DNA of 64,000 nucleotides from Pseudoips prasinana (GCA_951640165.1 OX621238.1:22716001-22780000); one strand, 5' to 3'; shown: positions 22,137-33,470, numbered from the stretch's first letter. Translations and numbers: made by a program. The notes: generated by a model from the sequence alone, not told the origin.

Positions 22137-22382
22137 TAGATGCTCTTACCGGTCCGTAAGTGACTAGGCACGCGGACAGTCCATAGATGGGTGAATGCCA
22201 AAGTGGTTTAGTTTCTGAGCGTCTCCGTATGTTGGAGGGCACGTTAAGCTGTCGGTCCCGTCCGGTTGTAGTAATTAGACAAACAGTCGTTGAGCCATGT
22301 CGGAGGCTTGGGCGACTTCAACAACTCTGGCTCTAGGGGCTCAACTAACCACTAGTCTATACCATAAGTAGGTAAGTAGGTA
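22137..22382 (+). mobile_element. 5S-derived SINE, copy B
   Basis: AGATGCTCTTACCGGTCCGT through the body blocks and a GTAGGTAAGTAGGTA tail. It lacks about 18 bp of the 5S-like head (the GGTTAAGCAAC part), so its internal promoter is damaged. Confidence 0.85.
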
Positions 22383-22708
22383 TCAATTTGTCACGGGAAA
22401 CGTAAACTGATATGAAAGCTTAATTTGTTTCTTATGCGTTTCATAATGTCTCTTACGTGTCTACAAAAAAATAGGTAAATCACGCCCTTAAGCCTTTAAG
22501 TTAGGGCTTAATTCGCATATAGCGTCACCGCCGCCTCCGATGACACATGAATTTCCCCTGCGATTCTTTGCTTGCTAACCTTTTATTCCCTTCAGAGAAA
22601 GAAGAGGGTATGGTTGAGATGAAAAAATGAATTTATAAAAATATTGAGGGAGTGTGAATGGGTAGCCCCAAAAAATAATCAATGAATAAGTGTTTTTCGA
22701 TCGAAATA
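22383..22708. other. Short stretch, nothing recognised
   Basis: No feature supported. Confidence 0.5.
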
Positions 22709-22905
22709 ACACTAATATTATAAAGCTGAAAGTTTGTGAGTGTGTGACTGTATGAGTGTGTATGTTTGTTACTTCTTCACGGCTAAACGGCTGCAGCGAT
22801 TTTAATAAAATTTGGTACAGAGTTAGCTAACACCCTGGATTAACACATAGGCTATAATTTATAAAGTTTAACGCGGGGTTAGTAAAACTGCGGGGCACAG
22901 CTAGT
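22709..22905 (+). mobile_element. Helitron-like element, family H3
   Basis: Starts ACTAATATTATAAAGCTG and ends TTTAACGCGGGGTTAGTAAA, CTGCGGGGCACAG, CTAGT. It shares the middle (GATTAACACATAGGCTATAA) with 28756-28944 in reverse and with 37137-37257. Confidence 0.75.
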
Positions 22906-23230
22906 TTGCTATAATTTATATAATTGCTATAAATGGACGACTCACATAGGTATTCAAACAATTGAAAGGTGCGTCATGTTATATATTTTGTATGGATTTG
23001 AGTTTGACAGGCTTGGCACGACGAATAGGCAAATTGAACGAATGTATGTGGACACCCTTAATCGTCACTTCGGTGAATACACTTTCACAGCGTCTTTATT
23101 ACTTAGGTAATAAGAGCAGTTTTCCTAGTCCAAGTGTATCCGCTATCGTAGTGCTGTACTTACAGGATTTTCGCCAATCTTCATCAAACCCCGTGTTCTC
23201 TCCTTAGTATCCATATCTACAATATGAGTG
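22906..23230. other. Short stretch, nothing recognised
   Basis: The small frame at 22962-23207 has no family resemblance. Confidence 0.45.
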
Positions 23231-23283
23231 AGGGGAATTGGGGAAATTTGACAGATTGAGGTAGCTTGATGTGCTGGCGTCTG
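23231..23283. mobile_element. MITE family M2, right-end fragment
   Basis: AATTGGGGAAATTTGACAGA through GCTTGATGTGCTGGCGTCTG, followed by TA. The left arm is missing. Confidence 0.8.
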
Positions 23284-23421
23284 TACATATTAAACTGCTC
23301 ATCATGAAGATCTTTGGAAACATAGGTTTGGGAAAAATGTTAGTTGTATTCCAGATATTTTATACAGTCTTGTCTAATCCTTTCTTTTTTGCCTTCTTGT
23401 AAGAAATATTTGCTCTCTTCA

Positions 23422-23483
23422 GCCTAATATTATTTCGGTATAGTTAAGCTATACCGAAAACTATATAATATTACGCTGAATAG
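23422..23483. repeat. Short palindrome
   Basis: TCAGCCTAATATTA...TTCGGTATAG pairs with CTATACCGAA...TAATATTACGCTGA. The arms are about 28 bp with almost no loop. Confidence 0.75.
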
Positions 23484-23810
23484 AACGAAGGAAGTGGAGT
23501 GCAAGGTCAACCTATAGACCTTGGACTATATCCATTTGCTTCATGCAGTATTCCATTTGGATGCAGCAACAATTCCCAGCTAGACAGTATCCCAAAACAA
23601 ATATATCTCTGGATATAACTCTGGATACAAAGTGTGTCAGTGTGACATGTTTATCCATACAAGGTCAGTATGTGCTTCTGTTAATTTTGCCCACTGGTTA
23701 TAATAACCCTTACTTATAATAACGTTAAACGTTGATTATTCAACAGTTTTCTTTTGTGACATTTACGTTCCGGTACTATTTGTCACACAGAATTGTGTCT
23801 TTTATATATA

Positions 23811-25145
23811 ACTAGCTGTTGCCCGCGACTTCGTCCACAACAATTTTGAATAATGACCAATGTAACCTACAACAAAAAGTCCTAACACACGTAAAAGTCA
23901 CTTTGAGAAACTGTAAAAAGAATGTGAATAACTAAAGAATATTCAAAATTCTGAATGCCGTGTCTGTTAAAAACGGTATACAGAAAAAACACGGCCTTTT
24001 TATTCATAGTTTCATAATAAAATGTTTCACTGATTCACTATTTACCACATACTAAGTTTAGGATAATTTGCCATTGGCCTACAATTTTGAAATTTGGCAC
24101 CAAGATTAAAGGAAAAAAAGAGAAAATTATCGATTTTTGGTACGTGCTATTAGCTGTTAAGCAGCGTCATCGTAAAATTGAGATTCTCACTCTGTATGAC
24201 CAAAAGCATACACACGCAAAAGAGGTAACAATAGGCATGTATAGACTGTACGTATCAAGGAGTATAAGCATTATATATATTAATACACTTCTAATCAAGC
24301 CTAAATGATAAGATCAAGGAAACAATAATTGAATTTACAAAACTCCCTGGGCGGATCCAGTCATAATAGTTGCCTCTATAACACGATGCCAAGATTGGGT
24401 GGCTTCAAATTCATTCACACGCAACATACGTCGCCTATTTAATGCCCTTAGTGGTGGAATTTCCAAAAATCCTGAAACATATATTTATATTTTATAACTG
24501 AAGGTAAAAATACTAATTTTCATGCGTTTAACTTAAAAATTGTTACATCTTTCATACAAACTTACATCCCCTATTTTTCGCCCTTGGGTGTGAATTTCCA
24601 ATAATCCTGAAACATATATTTATATTTTTTTACTGAAAGGCAAGACACTAATTTTCATGCGTTTAACTTAAAAATTTTCACATTTTTCATACGAACTTAC
24701 ATCCCCAATTTTACGCCTTTGGGAGTGGAATTTCCAAAAATACTGAAATATATATTTATATTTTTTAACTGAAAGGCCAAATACTAATTTTCATGCGTTT
24801 AACTTAAAAATTGACACAGTTTTCATACAAATTTACATCCCCTATTTTTCGCCCTTGGGGGTGGAATTTCCAATAATCCTGAAACATATATTTTTTATTT
24901 TTAACTGGAAGGCTAAGTACCAACTTTCATCCCTCTAACTTCAAAAACAGCAAAGTTTCATACTAACTTTGCACCCTCGTTTTACCCCTTTAGGGGTCGA
25001 ATTTTGAAAATTCCTTCCTTATTCCTTGTCTACGTTATAAAGAAAACATCTTTGCGAAATTTCAGCTTTCTAGGTCCCAGGGTTAGGGCTGGGCGTTGAT
25101 GAGTCAGTCAGTCAGTCAGGACTTCTCTTTTTATTTATATAGATT
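23811..25145 (-). mobile_element. Helitron-like element, family H4, with internal tandem repeats
   Basis: The plus-strand start ACTAGCTGTTGCCCGCGACT and the end TTTTTATTTATATAGATTA mirror the two termini of the Helitron-like families, which puts the 3' end at 23811. About 24450-24990 holds four ~133-bp tandem units, each with TGGAATTTCCAA, CCTGAAACATATATTTAT and CTTACATCCCC. No Rep/helicase coding was seen. Confidence 0.7.
24453..24990. repeat. ~133-bp tandem repeat, four copies
   Basis: Unit starts (GAATTTCCAA-like) fall near 24457, 24593, 24726 and 24861, with decreasing similarity toward 25010. All lie inside the H4 element. Confidence 0.85.
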
Positions 25146-25387
25146 AAGTGGGAAATCAAGCATTCGGGCCACCTTAAAGTTATCGGTTACCTCAGTTTAT
25201 ATATGTTTGGAACGACCGGCCCGCCACGTGTAGAAACCGCCCCATAACTAAGTTTATTAATTTTGTGATCAGATCTTTCAATACTTTAATAAGTCAAGAC
25301 GTTCGTTGATTCGTTTAAACGGTGAATTTCACACTATATTTAAGGCGTAAGGGAAAGTATAGCCGTGTATATTTTCGGCCTAAAAAG

Positions 25388-25614
25388 AATAACAGGGCCA
25401 CCCCATACCATCCCGTGGGTGTATAAGACGACTAAGGGATACACCAGGTGGTCGGGCATTAGCGTCACCTGTAGTAACTACCACCTAACTGCGGTCACCA
25501 ACTCGCATGCCAAGCGCGGTAACTAAGGTAAACCCCTCCAAATATATTATAGAAACCTTTGGGGGAGGCCTATGTCCAGCAGTGGACGATATCAGGCTGA
25601 TGATGATGATGATA
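25388..25614 (+). mobile_element. SINE family S2, fullest copy
   Basis: AACAGGGCCACCCCATACCA, TCCCGTGGGTG, CACCAGGTGGTCGGGCA, CTGCGGTCACCAACTCGCAT, GCCAAGCGCGGTAACTAAGG, then GGGGGAGGCCTATGTCCAGC, AGTGGACGATATCAGGCTG and (ATG)n. The last ~50 bp match the RTE 3' tail at 28640-28715. Confidence 0.85.
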
Positions 25615-25887
25615 AAGTGAGAGTATTGGAAAATGTATATAATAGATGTTCATTATAGTCTTTCGAACAGCACAGATAATTCGCTATAACATAATCATTT
25701 ATTTTATTACTGTTTTGCTCTTTTTCGCTGAAAATCATTTCATCGAAACGATTGTATTAATCATTTGATCATATGAAATGATCCCTCCAATCCTGTGTCA
25801 GACAAGCGGCTCCTTCAAACCGACTATTTCAAGCAACTTCAAGTTTGTAATCGGCCTGAGCTGAGGTTTAAATAACTAAGAGCCGAT

Positions 25888-25996
25888 TTCACCGTTAAAA
25901 TTAAACGTGATCAATGGACGCTAAACTCAGTTACAGGAAGCAGAACCGAGCGTCAGTTGATCGCGTTTAATTTTCACGGTGAAATCGGCTCTAAAG
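25888..25996. mobile_element. Harbinger-type MITE (M4)
   Basis: The terminal inverted repeats GAGCCGATTTCACCGTTAAA and the complement at the right end are about 33 bp. They are flanked by TAA on both sides, which fits a TWA target duplication. There is no coding capacity. Confidence 0.8.
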
Positions 25997-26402
25997 AGGT
26001 ACCCTCCTAACTTGGTTTACTTAGTTTGGACTCTTATTTGCTAGATGGCTTAAGTTCTCACTCTAGGCACCCTCATTGTATGGTGAATCAGTGAAAGTTC
26101 TTGGTTAAAACGTATTCTGGTTCTTGGTTATAATGTTTTCTATTGTTAGTCGGTTATAAAAAATATTATTTTTGTTATTAAATCAACTTGTAATTTCGGC
26201 TGAAACTACTGAAAATCTTAAATAAAATGCAAATTTAAAGCTCTATTAACTTTCCCCGAGAGACCCTGATTATATCTTCATCAAGTATAGATAAATAGAA
26301 TCAGAATTGCTAATTCTCTCAATACTAATTAATAAGGTTTCGTTATAAAATATAAAATGAACCCTTGATAGGTATTTGTTTCACTGATCCTTCCACCCTG
26401 TA
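25997..26402. other. AT-rich stretch, nothing recognised
   Basis: No feature supported. Confidence 0.5.
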
Positions 26403-27305
26403 TATAATAGGTTGGGAAAAAAATGACTTCACATTATTTAAGAAAAAAAAAAAAGAAAGTTTAATTACATTTAATTAAAGTATGTGGGTACAATTTTGTT
26501 TGATAACTTATTACCATCTTGTAGGTAGGGACATGATCCCATTGCCATAGAAATTTTGGGACATCTGATCAAAGTACCGCGACGAGTGGTTTTGGCAGTC
26601 CTCTCGTGATGTTATCCTGACTATTCCTGACACTGCCTAAAGAATTGTGAAGAGACAGAAACAAGTGGAAATCTGAAGGTGCAAGGTCAGGACTCTACAA
26701 CGGATGCGTTAACACCTCCCAGCCAAACTCTCTTAATTTTTGCTGAGTGGCTAAAGATGTGTGAGGTCTAGCGTTATCATGATGAAAAACCACACCCCTT
26801 CTGTTGATTAATTCCGGCCGCTTTCTCTCAACTTCTTACTTTAATCTTATCAGTAGTTAGCAGTAGAGTTCAGAATCCATGGTCCTGCATGGTACCAGCT
26901 CATAATAAATAATGCCCTTCCAATGCCACCAAACACGCAGCATCGCCTTGTTGCGAGTTAACCAGGGTTTCGCCACAGTCTGTGAAGCCTGATCGGCCTT
27001 TGACCACGACCTTTTCCGTACGTTCTTGTCGTACGTGATCTTCTTTTCATCACCAGTTATCAGCTTCTTCAAAAATGGTTCGGTTTCATTCATCATATCA
27101 TTACGTCGTATGTACTATCGTACTATCGGTTTCATTACGTCGTAATAAAGAAAAACAAATGAGTACACGGTTCATTAGGTTTCTTTCAGTGAGCTCGTGA
27201 GGTGCCCAAATATCGAGCTTTTTTGTGTACCCAGCTTTTTTCTTATGCACCAACACTGTTTTGTGGTCAATTCCCAGTTCTTAAGCTACGTCTTAACTAC
27301 TGATT
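26403..27305 (-). pseudogene. mariner transposase relic
   Basis: Tc1/mariner cut-and-paste transposase, read on the minus strand. From about 27300 downward: an HTH part matching the mariner N-terminal region (GIDHKTVL-like, LDIWAPHELT-like), then at 26857-27096 the conserved EPFLKKLITGDEKKITYDKN block, RKRSWSKADQASQTVAKP and MLRVWWHWKGIIYYEL. DDE-domain remnants below it show HDNARPHTS-like and LAPSDFHLF-like segments in shifting frames (about 26640-26800). The element's 3' end is visible at 26403 as AGGTTGGGAAAAAAATGACT. The N-terminus is cut off by the SINE at 27306. Frameshifts and stops make it non-functional. Confidence 0.85.
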
Positions 27306-27400
27306 AAAAAATATTTGACCTGGGTGGGAATCGAACCCACAACCTTCGGCGTGAAAAGCAAGCATTTGCCAACTGGCTTGTCAACCAATGTTTATTACTT
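27306..27400 (-). mobile_element. tRNA-derived SINE head, minus strand
   Basis: The reverse complement contains GTGGGTTCGATTCCCACCCA (B box and T-stem) and AGTTGGCAAATGCTTGC before it. The body is missing or too diverged to follow. It abuts the truncated mariner. Confidence 0.6.
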
Positions 27401-27784
27401 AAATAGGATGTTAGTTCCCATACTTCGAATAGGTTGTTAAGAAGTTAAAACATAAAAGCTGAAATTTTACAAAATTTAAACCTACAGTCTAACGTTCGAA
27501 CGAAAAATTGGATGGGAGCTCTGGGAATACGAACAAATCTGAATTGTATTTTAGATATTGCCAGTTCTGTTTACATTTTCCATGACCTTGTAACCAGAAA
27601 TTGTGGTTTATTTAATATATTTTTATGATTCTACATAATACGTACATCTATCGCTGGGGTAACCGCTTACTATCAGATAGAGATGGTCCGTATGCTGTTT
27701 TGCCGAATTTAGTACGAAAAAAGAATTTAATTAAAATCTGGTCTTTCAAGAATTTTTAAGCTGGTCTATATGTTTTGTTGGGCT
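27401..27784. other. AT-rich stretch, nothing recognised
   Basis: No feature supported. Confidence 0.5.
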
Positions 27785-28112
27785 TTTTATATAACGTCCT
27801 CCTGGTCGAATTTCGGCGGATAATCTCAATGGAGACTAATCATCTCGCGGGACATATTACAGTGTACAAGTTTTTGCGCAAACATAGGGGCACTTTCTAT
27901 TCCATCACTCTCATGATCCGATGGGACACCTAGCGACACGCCCGGAAAGAGTTCAGGTTCAGGGCCGGCAGGTTTACGGGCTCTCCGAGGCAGGGGGTAT
28001 AATATCGCCAACTCACAGACTGCTAAGAAATTTATCTTACAGAATAAATCTCAATATCACTTTTTGGCCCGACCCGGGGTTTGAACCCAGGACCGCTTTA
28101 GACTGCTTTTTA
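27785..28112 (-). mobile_element. tRNA-derived SINE, family S1
   Basis: The tRNA head is at about 28060-28110 (complement of GGGTTTGAACCC). The body includes AACTCACAGACTGCTAAGAA, ATGATCCGATGGGACA and TCTCAATGGAGACTAATCAT, and ends at CGTCCTCCTGG near 27795. This is the least damaged S1 copy. Confidence 0.75.
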
Positions 28113-28599
28113 GTCAATCATATCTTATCTTTTGAAAAAATAATTACAGCAAACACAATAGATGTATTGACTTATTAAATTTGAATAATATAATTTATCT
28201 GGTAGCTTACAAGTGTTCAATGGCAAAATGTATTATAATCTTCACAGTCTAATGCTATCCTCGCTATTTGACATTCCTGAAGACGAGCTTTCGCGTTAGA
28301 TTAAAAGCTTAGTAGTCTCTGCGAGCAAATTTTTGGGCGTGTCGTAACAAGGTTTAATTTAATTTTTCCAGAGGCGGTGTTTCATTTTATTACAGATTTA
28401 TCTTTTAGCAGTTGTTTTTTTATTACATCGCGGTGTCAAATATTACATATCTACATACATAGACTCACGCCTGTTTGTCAGAGGAGTAGACAGAGACAAC
28501 GGGTTTCCATTTGTCACGATCTTTGGACACCTCTTTTGCCTCGTTTACTGTCATTATATAAATATTACATATAATTATACATTAATATACCTATTTAAT
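28113..28599. other. Stretch with nothing recognised
   Basis: The short frame at 28377-28574 has no support. Confidence 0.45.
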
Positions 28600-28605
28600 T
28601 ATTTA

Positions 28606-28715
28606 TTTGGATGCGAATAGCGCAAGACCGGCAATTGTGGAGATCTTTGGGGGAGGCCTTTGTCCAGCTGTGGACATCTTTCGGTTGATATGATGATGAT
28701 GATGATGATGATACT
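28606..28715 (+). mobile_element. RTE LINE 3' terminus
   Basis: GATGCGAATAGCGCAAGACC, GGCAATTGTGGAGATC, TTTGGGGGAGGCCTTTGTCC and CTGATATGATGATG-like tail. It reads the same as the complement of 43345-43450. It includes the final ORF2 codons and the (ATG)n tail. Confidence 0.85.
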
Positions 28716-28755
28716 TATTTAACTAAAGCATTATTATATTAAATAAAATTATATT

Positions 28756-28944
28756 CTAGTAGCTGTGCTCCGCGGTTTTACTCGCGTTAAACTTTATACA
28801 TTATAGCCTATGTGTTAATCCACGGTAGCATCTAACTCCACACCAAATTTTATTGAAATCGCTTCAGCGACGTGAAGAAGTAACAAATATACACACTCAC
28901 ACAGTCCCACACTCACACACTTTCGCCTTTATAATATTAGTGTG
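28756..28944 (-). mobile_element. Helitron-like element, family H3, minus strand
   Basis: CTAGTAGCTGTGCTCCGCGG through CTTTCGCCTTTATAATATTA. Both termini are present and it matches 22709-22905 in reverse. Confidence 0.75.
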
Positions 28945-29089
28945 ATTTGAGCGAATGTAAGTCACGATCGAATAATCTACTTGAACTTAGAATTAAATAT
29001 CTATAGTAATTAATGGAATACTATTCATGTTCCAACTTTTTACAAGCGCTTGAACAAAAGCGGTTTTTAAACGGTTTTATTTAGCTTAC

Positions 29090-29745
29090 CCCGTTTGTTT
29101 TATTTTTTATTCTTGGTTCAAATTTAGTAACTGAAATTTGAACCCCTTCCTGTTGACCGATTGATCTGAAATTTGGTACACACTTCTAGTTCCGGTGACA
29201 ATACAATTAAATAAATTCTGTTTCATTGTAAATCCAATATGGCCGTCACTATGGCGGATAACCTAGGTTTTATCAATCCCAAATTCCCAACAATATCAAG
29301 TATCAAATGAAAGGGCTCAACAAGTAAAATACAATGTATTATACAAAATTGAAATCCAAGATGGCCGCCTCTCCAAAATGGCAGATAACCTAGGTTTTAA
29401 TGGCGGATAACCTAGGTTTTATCAATCCCAATAATACGGGTATCAAATGAAAGGGTTCAACAAGTAGAATACAATGTACTATACAAAATTGAAATCCAAG
29501 ATGGCCGCCTCTACAAAATGGCGGATAACCTAGGTTTTATCAATATGGGTATCAAATGAAAGGGCTCAATAAGTAGAGTACAATTTATTATGCAAAATTG
29601 AAATTTATGATGGCCGCCGCTACCAAATGGCTGATAACCTATTTTTTTATCAATCCCATCAATATAGGTATCAAATAAAAGGGCTTGACAAGTAGAATAC
29701 AGTGCACTATACAACCTCAAAATTTTAAGATGGGTGCTGCCACAA
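29090..29745. repeat. Minisatellite, four to five ~120-bp units
   Basis: Each unit carries GGTATCAAATGAAAGGGCTC, AAGTAGAATACAATG, TGAAATCCAAGATGGCCGCC and GGCGGATAACCTAGGTTTTA. A partial 28-bp internal repeat lies at about 29380-29425. Units start to diverge after 29590. The frame at 29511-29720 is a by-product. Confidence 0.9.
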
Positions 29746-30002
29746 AATGTGTATTATAATAGGATTGTCAAATTTATAAATTGAAACTGAAATGTAGGTA
29801 TCTGATTTATCCAGCGTGAATCCACCACCCAAGTCAAGATTTTGTATCGTGTTGAGGACTGTGTGGCGTTAGGGTGGCTAAAAATGATACGTCGTTAGCG
29901 GTACACCACCCAAGTTAAGGTCTAACGGGCAAGAAACCTTGCAATAATGAGGCACTAAATGAATTAAACAGAATGCGAAATAAAAACTAAAAACTAGAAA
30001 AT
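29746..30002. other. Short unassigned stretch
   Basis: Two imperfect copies of a TCCACCACCCAAGTCAAG-like phrase (near 29820 and 29906) occur here. Nothing else is seen. Confidence 0.4.
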
Positions 30003-30750
30003 AAAAATTGGTAAAAAAACTTTTTAAGTTACACGGTTTTATGGTAAACATACATTATAATGTTAAAGATATGTACTAAAAGTTAAAAAATAATAAAATA
30101 GATACAGTCGTGGGCATTATAAACATATGCATAGAGTAGACTAAAATAAAACCGTGGCGCACGTCAATTGTCGACAATCGTTGAAAATGTTCGTTTTGTT
30201 GTGCCACGCGATAATAAGACAGTTGTTCAACCGACGACGATGGACGAGTGGCAAGTAGGGCTAGAAGGTGGAAACAAGCTAGCGAGTTCGACTATAAGGG
30301 AGTTTTAGGGTTTCATAGTGTTAAGCGAGTGTTTACTTTAATCATAAGTTTTGTCGATTAAAGACAAACTACGAGTAGTGAAGCGAGTCTTCGCTAGCCA
30401 GCAGTGTGAACGTTCAATGATAAACTATTTGAAACATCTCTTTTGTTTACATGGAATGTATAACTATCGGACTTTCAATGAGCTAGAAAATAGTAAGTAA
30501 TTTTCTTACCGTCGCGTCGGTGGGCCAACTGCCTAACGACGAATTCTTCTTCTATCGCACATTTTAATCGATAATTGTAGACAATTGACGTGCCCCACGG
30601 TTTTATTTTAGTCTACTCTATGCATATGTTCATAATGCCCACGACTGTATCTATTTTATTACTTTTTAGCTTTTAGTACATATCTTAAACATTATAATGT
30701 ATGTTTAACATAGAACCGTTTAACTTAAAAAGTTTTTTTAACAATTTTAT
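30003..30750. mobile_element. Non-autonomous DNA element with ~190-bp terminal inverted repeats
   Basis: The left arm (30003-30198) and right arm (30555-30750) pair over about 190 bp with roughly 90% identity by eye. Blocks are AAAACTTTTTAAGTTA, ACATACATTATAATGTTWAA, ATAGATACAGTCGTGGGCAT, CATATGCATAGAGTAGACTA and CACGTCAATTGT. The central ~355 bp is unique and has no open frame of length. The superfamily is not recognised. Confidence 0.85.
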
Positions 30751-30804
30751 TTAATTTATTTATTACATTTGGTTTTTTAAATACTAGCGACGGACCTATT
30801 ATTG

Positions 30805-30925
30805 TTCTCAAATGTGTGCGCAAACACTCGTGTACTCTCTATTCTCTCCCTGCCATGTTCTTATGGTACATTTTAGCCGCCGCGACCAGGGAAAGTTTAA
30901 GTGCAGGACCGATGGCTTTAAGTTG
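30805..30925 (-). mobile_element. S1 SINE remnant
   Basis: GTGTGCGCAAACACTCGTGT, TCTCTATTCT and AAGTGCAGGACCGATGGCTT resemble the middle of the S1 copies at 27865-27975. The head and tail are missing. Confidence 0.5.
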
Positions 30926-30968
30926 TTACGAAATATTTTTTTTTCTATTTTCTAAACTAACTTTGACA

Positions 30969-31102
30969 TTAAGGCGATTATCATACTGCCACGCAAAACG
31001 GTGCATGTTGCGTGTCGATGCATCTACGCGCGTTCTTGCGGGCATGCAGATTTGCATCATCATGCGCGATGCCTCATGCAGTGCAGTGTGCCAATCACTT
31101 AA
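30969..31102. mobile_element. MITE family M1, short copy
   Basis: The ends TTAAGGCGATTATCATACTG and GCAGTGTGCCAATCACTTAA match the termini of 4461-4724. The interior has GCATGTTGCGTGTCGATGCA-type inverted words. TAA flanks both ends. Confidence 0.75.
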
Positions 31103-32750
31103 ACCTGTATTATTTTTTAAGTTTTCGGGTTACAATCAGACAAACGGTGTGTTTGAAACTAAAAAGTGATATTGGGATTTTTCTGGCAAGAAAAAGAATG
31201 AAAAGAATGTTGACAGTTTATTATTGTAGAAAATGAGAGAAATTTAACCGTATAACTATACATTTCTCAAATACATTTTCTATCTTTTCCTACATATGCC
31301 TACAGTTTGAATCTTTATCTTTGACATTATACTATTGCTTTATTCTTAATTGATGCCTACCCATATTGAAAATTTTTAACCAATGTCATTCTATGCACAG
31401 TAGGTACACAGTATGTATAAAATGTCATTGATTGAAAACATTTTGAAAAATATTGGCCTATCGTATATTTGCTTAAGTTAAGTTTTGTTAAATCATTTTC
31501 CCATCAAGTTCCACCGTAAAACACTAAGAAACATACCCGATAACCGTAAACAAATGTACGTATAGTAAATAAACAAACGTAGATACGAGTATTCTATTCA
31601 TACCTACCAAGTCTATTTATTCTGCTCAAAATGGTCACTGTCAACTCAGCGATTGTTTGCTCGATATTTTAGTATATTCCGGTCTGGATCGTTTGTTGAA
31701 TATCTAGTAATAAATCTCAAATAGTTTGAACATTTTGTTACTATTTGTGTGGTGGTATTTGTGCATACTAAACGTAGAGAATATGGGGATGGGGCAGGCA
31801 GGGGGGACTATATATTCCGAGCTTTTTGTTATGGACCATTACCGGCGTATTACTGCGCTTATATGAAAATTACCTACATTACAATTTCAACAAAAGGAAT
31901 GTGAAAGTAAATTCTAATACACGATGTCTTTTCCAGATATATGTATTCGTATTCAACATAAGAAAATTCACCTCAAGGACACGTATTGCGTCTGACTTTA
32001 GTATAATGTCGGGGTCATCGATTTATTTATCCAGCGAACGAAATACAGGAATTTTCTCCAGATAAAAGTTGTGTTGTACGAACAGGTGTTACTTCCGAGT
32101 TTTTGAAGTAATCAAGATTCATACATTGTTGAATCTCAAGGAGTTTTATCGTCATCTTTTCGAGTGGAGTGTAGAAAATAAGGCAATCACAACTTTTCTA
32201 CAAAACTAGGAAAAGTTTTAGCGGAGATTGTACACATTGAGTACATTGTTCGTGGCACGACTGGTTCGCGTTACAACCGAATGAAAATATGGGCCCGATA
32301 TGGCGCACAGGCTCAGATTTCGCTACCACTATGATAAATAATAGCTCCTAACTTTCCCATATTAGCTACATATAAGGAGAGAAATGGCCGGGAAACTACG
32401 TAACTATAACAGTTTGGCGAGCGAACATAAAGGATGTTCAAAATAACATCATTTGTTTCATAAATTGTGTTATGGCTATAGCTGATAGGATCAGTCCAAG
32501 TTTTGTGTTGCTATTTATCTACCAATTATGACATTAATTTGTCAAAATTATGGCATCATGAGCAACATTTGTACGTTCCTTTTTTATATTATATAACGTG
32601 TAACATAAAATTGTGGTTATTTAACAATTTAAGAGCCTTGGATAGGCTGAATGTGTACAAACACATTTTTCTTTTTGTACCAAAGTCGGCGACGATCATT
32701 AAAAATATAAACAAAGAAAAATAGTAATTGCCCGTCCGAGTGTAGAATGT
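31103..32750. other. 1.6-kb AT-rich stretch, no gene seen
   Basis: Short frames (31826-32065, 32503-32724) lack coding-like composition. No repeat is shared with the window. Confidence 0.5.
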
Positions 32751-32751
32751 A

Positions 32752-32887
32752 CAGACGCCAGCACATCCAGCTACCCCAGTCTGTCAATTTTTTTATCAAT
32801 CCTTTATAGATTTTCAAATTTACACAAAAGTATAAGGTTCACATTCAATTGGGGAAATTTGACAGTAGCTTGATGTGCTGACGTCTG
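32752..32887. mobile_element. MITE family M2, complete copy (136 bp)
   Basis: CAGACGCCAGCACATC...GATGTGCTGACGTCTG with TA on both sides. The right arm has a small deletion (GACAGTAGCTTGATG). Confidence 0.85.
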
Positions 32888-33330
32888 TACGATAATTTTC
32901 GCAAAGAAATTCTATTTATTTAATCTTTACTGAATATTATTATTTGTTCTTAATACCTAATTTGTTCTTTATTTAGTATACAGTGATGTGAAAAAATTAA
33001 GTACTTTGTAATTTAGTTTATAAAAAAATAAGCCATAAAAAGGTTGTAGAAATTGGCATATACAACCTCATATTCCACAAGCTTTAAGGTTCCACATGTA
33101 GGTACGTAATCAATATATGAAAATTAATATAATGAGTTTAATCTAATGCCAAAACGGTGGTAATAAATGAATTTAGGTAGCTTTCACAAGCATGACCTGA
33201 GAAAAGTAATCTTCGCGGTCTTTAACAAGGTAAGCTCGGCCGTCCTTTAGTGTAATGGGTGTAATGAAGATAAAAAAATAATAATTCACTGCAGAAATTA
33301 TACTAAAACCAGTCGCGATTGATAGGTAGC
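32888..33330. other. AT-rich stretch, nothing recognised
   Basis: No feature supported. Confidence 0.5.
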
Positions 33331-33334
33331 GGCA

Positions 33335-33470
33335 GTAGACTGGCCGGTTGGTCTATTGGTCAACGAATCTGACTGCTAAGTCGTAAAAAGTCTTTGTGTG
33401 ACGAGCACGATCATTTGTTCTGAGTCTGGGTGTTATTTATCTATAATAAGTGCTGAATAAATTTCATTAC
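33335..33470 (+). mobile_element. tRNA-derived SINE, family S4, B box deleted
   Basis: CCGGTTGGTCTATTGGTCAACG (A-box region, in two overlapping parts) is followed by GTGACGAGCACGATCATTTG, TTCTGAGTCTGGGTGT and TTATAATAAGTGC-like 3' sequence, as in 40025-40250. The B-box segment between them is missing. Confidence 0.65.

Noticed and set aside
26857..27096. Functional mariner gene
   Set aside because: The conserved block is open, but the N-terminus is truncated and the DDE region is spread over several frames.
29090..29745. CRISPR-like array
   Set aside because: Units are ~120 bp, diverged along their full length with no unique spacers, and the DNA is eukaryotic.
31826..32065. 79-codon frame
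   Set aside because: No homology, no coding-like composition and no supporting context.
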